Below, in pieces: positions 57,746 through 64,000 of a stretch of DNA of 64,000 nt (its first letter is position 1; the number at the start of each line of letters is the position of its first letter). The translations under genes and the position numbers were made by a program. The stretch comes from an uncultured Pseudoteredinibacter sp. GTDB lineage: Bacteria; Pseudomonadota; Gammaproteobacteria; Pseudomonadales; Cellvibrionaceae. The notes below the pieces were generated by a model. That model saw only the letters and a list, made by a program, of their open reading frames with translations, was not told the origin of the DNA and did no database searches. Location: the NCBI RefSeq assembly GCF_947500695.1, contig NZ_CANMSS010000003.1, positions 372,001 through 436,000 of the forward strand, in the 5' to 3' direction.

Positions 57746-59905
57746 GTGAATGCAGCATTACCACGTCCAGTGATCCTGGTGACGGATGATGTACTGGCTA
57801 ATCGCGTAGCCATGCGTCAAGTATTAAAGTCCGTCGATGCGGATATTATCGAAGCCTCATCGGGAAACGAAACCCTGATGTTGATGCTTAAGCACGATAA
57901 TGTTGCTCTGATCCTTCTCGATATCAATATGCCGGAAATGAACGGCTATGAGGTAGCAGAGCTGTTACGCTATGAAGAGCGTAGTCGCTGTGTACCCATT
58001 ATCTTTGTGACTGCCGCCTATAAGGATGAGCGCCATGAAATGTTGGGCTATATCTCTGGTGCCGTAGATTATATCGAAAAGCCAGTTGAGCGTGACATTC
58101 TAACTTCCAAAGTCAATATTTTTCTACAGCTGCATGAGCAAAAGCAAAAACTGGAGAGCCTGAATAAACAATTAAAAGAAAACTATCAGCAGCTAAAAAT
58201 TGAAGTGGGCGAAAGGGTCAAGGCCGAACAAAACCTTCGCAAGCTTTCAGAAGCGGTCAAGCAGAGCCCCGCATCGGTCATTATAACCGATGCCAATGCC
58301 AAAATTGAATTTGTTAACCCAACTTTTACTCGTCTTGCTGGTTATTCGACAGATCAAGTGCTTGGGGAAAGTCTGCGTTTTCACCAATCTGGTTACAACC
58401 CAGAAAGTGCGGAGCAATCGATTCTCACTTCTATAGAGACCGGTCAGTCTTGGTGTGGCGAACTTCATAATCGCAAGCAGGACGGCAATCTTTATTGGTC
58501 ATATACCACCATATCTCCCTTATATGATGCGGGCGGTGAAATTAGTAATTATTTGTGCATCGAAGAAGATATAACTGTTCGAAAAGATTATGAGAGACGC
58601 CTATTAAAACAAGCCAACTTTGACGAGGTGACCGATCTACCCAATCGAATTCTGGCTCTAGATCGGATTAGCCAAGCGTTTTCTATTGCTGAGGGAGATG
58701 AGCATTTTTGCCCGCTGTTTTTCATTGATATTGATGGCCTGCGACGCATCAATGAAACCTTAGGTCACGATGCGGGTGATCGGGTATTGGTTGAGATTAG
58801 TCGTCGGCTTAAGGAAATGGTTCGCGCTGGTGATACGGTGGCGCGAATAGGTAGTGATGAGTTTCTAATCATTCCACAGGGCATCAATGATGCAACGGCC
58901 GCAGCTGCAATGGCGACCAAAATATTGGGGGTGATTGAAGAGCCTTTAACCATCGACGCCCAACCCGTAAGAATGTCTTCCTGTATTGGCATTAGTCTAG
59001 GTAATAATTTTAACGATGACCCTCAAACTGCCATTCAAAATGCCGAATCGGCGATGTACCGGGCCAAAGAGATGGGGCCAGGTAACTACCACTTCTTTAA
59101 TGACGATATTAATCGTAGCACCCAAGAAAAACTGCATATGGAGCTATTGCTTCACAAGGCCGTGGAAGAAGAGCAAATGCAACTATGGTTTCAGCCAATC
59201 GTAGAGGTTGCTAGTGGGAAGCCCGTGGCTGCAGAGGCATTACTGCGTTGGCATAACAAAGAGCTTGGTTGGGTGAATCCAGAAGACTTTATTGAAATAG
59301 CTGAAGGTAGTGGTCAGATAAATGCGCTTGGCTTGTGGGTGCTTAGAAAGGCTGAGTTTTATTCTAAGTATTGGCAATCAAAATTTCACCGTGATTTAAC
59401 CGTCGCAGTTAATGTCTCAGTGAATCAGTTTCACGACCCTAGATTGTTTGCTGAAGTTAAGCGAATTCATGCAGACAACGAGAAAAAAATGGGTGGCATT
59501 GAAGCCAAGCTGGAATTGGAAATCACAGAGCGGCTGCTGCTGAGCGATAGCGATAAAATTGGTAAGCAGCTAATCGATATACGTGATCTTGGTTTTAATA
59601 TGTCGATTGATGATTTTGGTACGGGTTACTCCTCCCTGAGTTATTTAAAACGCTGTCCAGTAAATACCGTAAAAATCGACAAATCCTTCATATTTGGTTT
59701 GCCGGACGATCAAGAGAATGCAACTCTGGTCACCGCCATTGTTGCTATGGCTCATGGTTTAAATCTAAAAGTAATTGCTGAAGGTGTTGAAACTGAAGAG
59801 CAGTGGGATTTTTTAAAGCAAGTCAATTGCGATTTAATGCAAGGGTTCCATATAGGCAAGCCTATGCCAGCAGAAGACTTTGAATCATTCTTGTCTGAAC
59901 ATTGA
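57746..59905 (+). CDS. Receiver-PAS-GGDEF-EAL protein; GGDEF degenerate, EAL intact (predicted c-di-GMP phosphodiesterase)
   Basis: I choose the GTG at 57746 (719 residues), with AAGGG upstream; a GTG nine codons earlier reads through. The receiver domain (about 8-125) has Asp14/15 and the phosphoacceptor Asp59 in LLDINMPEMNG. A short coiled coil leads to a PAS domain (about 165-285). The GGDEF domain carries GSDEF at 369-373, with one key glycine replaced by serine, though an RxxD inhibitory site lies just before it. The EAL domain is complete: EALLRW at 497, NVSVNQF, ELEITE, IDDFGTGYSS, KIDKSF and AEGVE. It should be a receiver-controlled phosphodiesterase. Confidence 0.88.
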   Translation: MNAALPRPVILVTDDVLANRVAMRQVLKSVDADIIEASSGNETLMLMLKHDNVALILLDINMPEMNGYEVAELLRYEERSRCVPIIFVTAAYKDERHEMLGYISGAVDYIEKPVERDILTSKVNIFLQLHEQKQKLESLNKQLKENYQQLKIEVGERVKAEQNLRKLSEAVKQSPASVIITDANAKIEFVNPTFTRLAGYSTDQVLGESLRFHQSGYNPESAEQSILTSIETGQSWCGELHNRKQDGNLYWSYTTISPLYDAGGEISNYLCIEEDITVRKDYERRLLKQANFDEVTDLPNRILALDRISQAFSIAEGDEHFCPLFFIDIDGLRRINETLGHDAGDRVLVEISRRLKEMVRAGDTVARIGSDEFLIIPQGINDATAAAAMATKILGVIEEPLTIDAQPVRMSSCIGISLGNNFNDDPQTAIQNAESAMYRAKEMGPGNYHFFNDDINRSTQEKLHMELLLHKAVEEEQMQLWFQPIVEVASGKPVAAEALLRWHNKELGWVNPEDFIEIAEGSGQINALGLWVLRKAEFYSKYWQSKFHRDLTVAVNVSVNQFHDPRLFAEVKRIHADNEKKMGGIEAKLELEITERLLLSDSDKIGKQLIDIRDLGFNMSIDDFGTGYSSLSYLKRCPVNTVKIDKSFIFGLPDDQENATLVTAIVAMAHGLNLKVIAEGVETEEQWDFLKQVNCDLMQGFHIGKPMPAEDFESFLSEH

Positions 59906-59919
59906 GTGGAGAGGCGTTA

Positions 59920-61716
59920 ATGGAACCGATTCCAAAAATACTCGTTACGGATGATGTGGCCGCTAATCGAATCGCGATGCGCAAGCTGCTTAGGCGTCAT
60001 GATGTTGAGGTCTTAGAGGCCAGTGACGGAAATCAAGCTTTGCAGCTTGCGCTCACAGAGCCTGATATTGCTTTGGCGCTGCTGGATGTACAGATGCCCC
60101 AGATGACGGGATATGAAGTAGCTACTTTATTGAGGCAAGAAAATCGTACACATCATATTCCCATTATTTTTCTAACGGCAGTGGCGCGGGATGAAAGAAA
60201 TGAGCTAAATGGTTACAAATCTGGGGGGGTGGATTATATCCACAAGCCTATCGATGCTGAAATTCTACTGGCGAAGGTTGCTATCTTTGTAGAGATGTGG
60301 CGCATGAATTCCCGTCTGCATCAAGAGGTGGCGTTTCGAAGAGAAGCCGAAGAGAAGATTCGCCATCTGGCTAAGCACGATATGCTGACTCGCTTACCGA
60401 ATCGCAGTCAACTTTTAGACAATATAAACCAAGGCGTTGCTCGTGTAGATCGATATGGTGGCAAGTTGTCGGTGCTGTTTTTAGATCTAGATGGCTTTAA
60501 ACCTGTCAATGACATTTACGGGCATGAAGCTGGGGACTTTGTCTTAAAAGAAATTGCCAGTCGATTAAGAAACATGATGCGTCCTACAGACACTGTCGCC
60601 CGCTTTGGTGGCGATGAGTTTGTGATTCTAATGACCGATGTGCAAGATCGCGACTGCATTATTCCCAAACTGCAAGCGATAATCTCTGCCTGTGCTAAGC
60701 CTATTCATTGGCTTAATCATAAACTAGAACTGAGTATTAGCTTGGGAGTGTCGATGTACCCAGGTAATGGTGCTGATGCTGCAGAGCTAATTAAATCTGC
60801 GGATAGCGCCATGTATCGGGCAAAGGAAGCGGGTAAGAACTGCTTTCGTTTCGTTGTTGACGGCCAAAGCGAAAGCGAAAAGCAGTATAAGTCAATGTCG
60901 GCCTATTTAGAGCGAGCTATTGAGAAACAGGAAATGTTCTTGCTGTACCAGCCCATTCATTGTGTCGGAACCTTAGAAGTTGTAGCTGCGGAAGCTTTGC
61001 TGCGTTGGCAGCACCCAGAACTGGGCATGATAGAACCGGCTACTTTCGTGCCGGTGGCGGAGTCCAGTGGAGTTATTGACCGTATTGGTGATTGGGTTAT
61101 AACCGAAGCACTCTCTGATTCACTGCGTTGGTGGAATGAAACACAGCAGAAAGTTCGGGTGATGGTTAATGTCGCTACCGCACAAATCAGTGAAAATGGA
61201 TTTAGTGGAAATGTTAATGACTTTCTAAGCCCAGTGTTGGCTACTGTCGGGGAATCGGTTTCCGTAGATGAGCTGGATGACTTTCTCGGAGTCGAAGTAA
61301 AAGAGAAAATTCTTGCGCGCCCCTTTGATTCCGTTAAACAGCAGCTTGGTAACCTCAAACAATGTGGTATTGGCGTTTCTGTGGATAACGTCGGAGCTGA
61401 TGTCTCAGCGCTAAATTATTTGAAAAATAATTTAGCTTCCCAGCTAAAAATTGATCGCGCGGTCATTAAGGAAGTGCCTGGTAATGAGGCTCAAGAAAAA
61501 ATTGTTAAAGCGGTGATGGCAATTGCTCACATCTTTGATATGAAGGTAATTGCCACTGGCGTAGAGTCCAAGGAACAGTACGACTTCCTTAGGGAAATTG
61601 GCTGTGATTATGTACAGGGATTTTACTTTAGCCCGGCTATCAGTAATGAAGAATTTAAGACTTATATATGCGGCTCAAATGAGCTAGAAAAAGCTTGTGC
61701 TTTGGAGCATAAATAA
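59920..61716 (+). CDS. Receiver-GGDEF-EAL protein; GGDEF intact, EAL degenerate (predicted diguanylate cyclase)
   Basis: I choose the ATG at 59920 (598 residues), with GGAGAGG upstream; a TTG at 59902 overlaps the previous gene. The receiver domain (about 5-120) has the phosphoacceptor Asp56 in LLDVQMPQMTG. The GGDEF domain has intact GGDEF at 230-234 and an RxxD inhibitory site five residues before it. The EAL domain keeps EALLRW, but DDFGTG reads DNVGAD (489-494), AEGVE reads ATGVE and the ELEITE region is altered, so phosphodiesterase activity should be lost. It pairs with the preceding gene, which shows the opposite pattern. Confidence 0.88.
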   Translation: MEPIPKILVTDDVAANRIAMRKLLRRHDVEVLEASDGNQALQLALTEPDIALALLDVQMPQMTGYEVATLLRQENRTHHIPIIFLTAVARDERNELNGYKSGGVDYIHKPIDAEILLAKVAIFVEMWRMNSRLHQEVAFRREAEEKIRHLAKHDMLTRLPNRSQLLDNINQGVARVDRYGGKLSVLFLDLDGFKPVNDIYGHEAGDFVLKEIASRLRNMMRPTDTVARFGGDEFVILMTDVQDRDCIIPKLQAIISACAKPIHWLNHKLELSISLGVSMYPGNGADAAELIKSADSAMYRAKEAGKNCFRFVVDGQSESEKQYKSMSAYLERAIEKQEMFLLYQPIHCVGTLEVVAAEALLRWQHPELGMIEPATFVPVAESSGVIDRIGDWVITEALSDSLRWWNETQQKVRVMVNVATAQISENGFSGNVNDFLSPVLATVGESVSVDELDDFLGVEVKEKILARPFDSVKQQLGNLKQCGIGVSVDNVGADVSALNYLKNNLASQLKIDRAVIKEVPGNEAQEKIVKAVMAIAHIFDMKVIATGVESKEQYDFLREIGCDYVQGFYFSPAISNEEFKTYICGSNELEKACALEHK

Positions 61717-61751
61717 TTTTTTGCTGACTTATGTAAAGAGCTATTAGTTTT

Positions 61752-64000
61752 ATGAATAGGTTGAAAGTTACCCTCATATTATCATTTTTCTTGATCGCCA
61801 TCTTGCCTTTAGGGGCGTTGGTATACATTAGTAGTGCTGTTTACTCCGATATTATTCATAAAGAGGTTGGTAATTCGCTATCAGCGATTGCGAACCATAA
61901 GCTAACACGCTGGAAAGACTATGAGCATCAGCAGCGTCAAAGAATAAAACTGGTCTCTAGATCCAGCGCTTTACGTAACAATGTAAAAGATCTTAGGCGC
62001 CTATTCGAAAGCGGACGTGAAGTGGCCCTGGAGGACTCCAAAGAAAGCAAAGTTATTCGCAACATAGTGCGGGATATAAAATCCGTAGCAGGCTTCAGAA
62101 GCTTCTACCTACTAGATCCCAATGGAACAGTTCTTTATCAAGATGCCTACAATAACAACGCAGGCTATAGTATTTACGAGGGCAGGTATCAAGGCGAGGG
62201 TTTACAAAAACTCTTTGATCGAGCCTTAAACTCCTCTGAACCGGTGATGTCTCCTTTTGTTGAAGATGTAAATTATCCGGGCACGTTCACCTTTTATATT
62301 GCCATGCCCATCATGGATGGAGCATCGCTGACGGCTATTATTGTAGAGCAGTTCGATAACCGAGAATTGATCAATATCGCGCAAGACTACACCGGCATTG
62401 GAGAGACCGGTGAAATTGTTTTTGCGACTCAATATGAAGGATCTGCCTTATTAATGGCTCCACTGCGCCATGTCAAAGGGGCGACTTACAAAAAACGTAT
62501 TGAGATGAGCGGGAAATGGGCCAAGCCTATTCGTGAAGCCCTAGCGGGCAACAGTGGCGTTGAAGCTTCCCTAGATTATCGCCCAGTTCCGGTACTTGCT
62601 GCTTGGCATCCAATTGAGTCGGCCGGTATTGGCATGGTTGTGAAAATGGATGAGGCGGAGGCATTTAGTCAGCTTGAAGCTCACAGTCGAGACATTCTTG
62701 TCCTTCTAGCCACCGCAATTGTCATTGTGGGAGTGGCGGGATATTTTCTTGCCCTTCGCATCGTACAACCTGTAACTGAAATGGTGCGAAGTGCAAAGCA
62801 AATTGCCAAAGGTAATTTAGATCAAAAAGTGCCGGATTCAAAGTGGTATGAGTTTAGCCAGTTGGGCAAAGCTCTGAATGCTATGGTAGATAACCTGAAA
62901 GAAACCATTAGCTCGGTAGAATCAGATCTTTGGTACAAAAACAGTATGGCTCGGCTTTCAGAGGTCTTGGGTGCGGATCAATCTACCCAGGTGCTTTCTA
63001 GAAATGTCATAAGAGTTTTATCAGAGCAGCTAGAAGCGCAAGCATCAACAATCTACTTCTATGTTGGAGATCACCTAGAATTAATTGGTCACTATGGAAT
63101 GGGCGAGGCGCCCGAGCTTGAAGCCTTGGTGTCGACTGAACAAGGGCTTATCGGTCAGTCGATTCAAGATAGAAAAACTATAGTGGTTAATTCAAACGGT
63201 GATTCTGAAATAAAAATGGTTGTTCGCACCGGAACCCAGCAAACCGTCGCTAACTCCTTAATGATTGTGCCTTTGCTTTATCATGGCCAAGTTGTTGCTT
63301 TGATTGAGCTAGCTTGGTTGGGTAGTCCCCATGAGCGCACCGCAGAGCTTATTGATTACTCTTCAGAGAGTATTTGTCTTGCTTTGATTGCCGCCGAGCA
63401 GCGCGTGCAAGTCCAAAACATGTTGGAGGAAAGTCAGGCGCAAACCGAAGAACTGCAGGTGCAGCAAGAAGAGTTGAGAGTAGCCAATGAAGAGCTTCGA
63501 AAAAAAGGTATTGAGCTAAGAGTACAAAGTGAAAATCTTCGCACTGCTAAGGAAGAAACCGATCGCCAAGCTAGAGAACTTGAGGCCGCCAGTCGCTACA
63601 AATCTGAATTTTTAGCGAATATGTCTCATGAGTTGCGTACCCCCCTAAATAGCTTACTGATTCTAGCGCGATCTTTGATGGACAATGAAGATGGTAATTT
63701 AGGTGAGGATGAAGTCGAATCAGCGGCAGTTATTCACGATAGTGGAAAACACTTGCTTGGCCTAATTAACGACATCTTGGATATTTCTAAGGTGGAATCA
63801 GGCAAGATGCAGCTTAACGTTGAAGCTGTTAGTGTCTCAGATTTGCTTTTGTCGGTGAAAACTCGATTTGACCATATGGCAAAAGAAAAAGGTTCAGAGT
63901 TTGTTATCGAAGCCGATAGCGATGTGCCTGCCCAAATTCATACCGACGGCGCAAAATTGAACCAAGTGCTTATTAATTTAATTGGTAATGCTATTAAATT
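61752..64000 (+). CDS. Membrane sensor histidine kinase (HAMP-GAF-HisKA), truncated at window end
   Basis: The gene starts at ATG 61752 and is open to the last base (749 codons visible). A membrane segment at about residues 7-29 and another at about 315-335 enclose a periplasmic sensor domain of roughly 285 residues, probably Cache-like. HAMP (about 336-390), a GAF domain (about 400-550), a coiled coil and the HisKA domain follow, with the phosphoacceptor His626 in NMSHELRTPLN. The ATPase domain begins (NQVLINLIGNAIK) as the window ends; a C-terminal receiver is possible. It follows the two receiver/GGDEF/EAL genes by 35 bases and likely phosphorylates them. Confidence 0.9.
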   Translation, partial: MNRLKVTLILSFFLIAILPLGALVYISSAVYSDIIHKEVGNSLSAIANHKLTRWKDYEHQQRQRIKLVSRSSALRNNVKDLRRLFESGREVALEDSKESKVIRNIVRDIKSVAGFRSFYLLDPNGTVLYQDAYNNNAGYSIYEGRYQGEGLQKLFDRALNSSEPVMSPFVEDVNYPGTFTFYIAMPIMDGASLTAIIVEQFDNRELINIAQDYTGIGETGEIVFATQYEGSALLMAPLRHVKGATYKKRIEMSGKWAKPIREALAGNSGVEASLDYRPVPVLAAWHPIESAGIGMVVKMDEAEAFSQLEAHSRDILVLLATAIVIVGVAGYFLALRIVQPVTEMVRSAKQIAKGNLDQKVPDSKWYEFSQLGKALNAMVDNLKETISSVESDLWYKNSMARLSEVLGADQSTQVLSRNVIRVLSEQLEAQASTIYFYVGDHLELIGHYGMGEAPELEALVSTEQGLIGQSIQDRKTIVVNSNGDSEIKMVVRTGTQQTVANSLMIVPLLYHGQVVALIELAWLGSPHERTAELIDYSSESICLALIAAEQRVQVQNMLEESQAQTEELQVQQEELRVANEELRKKGIELRVQSENLRTAKEETDRQARELEAASRYKSEFLANMSHELRTPLNSLLILARSLMDNEDGNLGEDEVESAAVIHDSGKHLLGLINDILDISKVESGKMQLNVEAVSVSDLLLSVKTRFDHMAKEKGSEFVIEADSDVPAQIHTDGAKLNQVLINLIGNAIK

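Noticed and set aside
1-64000. tRNA, rRNA, insertion sequence, prophage, integron or CRISPR array
   Set aside because: No cloverleaf-like gene, transposase, integrase, terminal repeat or spaced direct repeat was recognised on either strand; a dedicated search was not possible.

Overview
The window is a chromosomal stretch of a gammaproteobacterium. The placement is inferred from gene order: the division/cell-wall cluster runs murF-mraY-murD-ftsW-murG-murC-ddl-ftsQ-ftsA-ftsZ-lpxC without murB, then an M23 peptidase gene, secA and argJ, and facing these yacG-coaE-pilD-pilC-pilB with pilA beyond. This is the Pseudomonas/Cellvibrionales-type layout. Moderate GC and a set of acyl-CoA dehydrogenases would suit a marine relative, but no rRNA or species marker is present. 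No tRNA, rRNA, insertion sequence, prophage or CRISPR array was seen.

Region 1 (1-18.6 kb) is the cell envelope and division cluster, with many overlapping genes read left to right, followed by secA (closed by a strong terminator), argJ and a mutT-like Nudix gene.

Region 2 (18.3-32.9 kb) is type IV pilus biogenesis plus an accessory block. yacG-coaE-pilD-pilC-pilB read leftward. pilA reads rightward behind a sigma-54 promoter and a perfect CRP/Vfr-type palindrome. After pilA lies a lower-GC block holding a GT-C membrane glycosyltransferase, a GT2, a flippase-like protein, a methyltransferase, an extended SDR, a GT4, a second pilin about 62% identical to the first, and an acyltransferase-3/SGNH protein. 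The block looks like a glycan cassette bracketed by two pilin genes.

Region 3 (33-44 kb) is amino-acid catabolism: kbl-tdh-sdaA (threonine to glycine and acetyl-CoA; serine to pyruvate), a DUF523/DUF1722 protein, an Lrp regulator divergent from a putA that lacks the DNA-binding domain, and an M14 carboxypeptidase.

Region 4 (44-57.4 kb) holds a nitrate/nitrite-type chemoreceptor, an arginine transaminase/2-ketoarginine decarboxylase pair (aruH-aruI-like) with a divergent LysR regulator, a stand-alone CheC/CheX-type phosphatase candidate, a rhomboid protease, an SDR-fold protein carrying the full halohydrin dehalogenase signature, three acyl-CoA dehydrogenases and an AraC regulator.

Region 5 (57.7-64 kb) is a signalling operon: two receiver/GGDEF/EAL proteins followed by a membrane histidine kinase cut by the window end. 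One GGDEF/EAL protein has a damaged GGDEF and an intact EAL; the other is the reverse. This suggests a split phosphodiesterase/cyclase pair under one kinase.

The observations most worth a follow-up are the halohydrin dehalogenase candidate, the orphan CheX-like phosphatase, the two-pilin glycan cassette and the complementary c-di-GMP pair.
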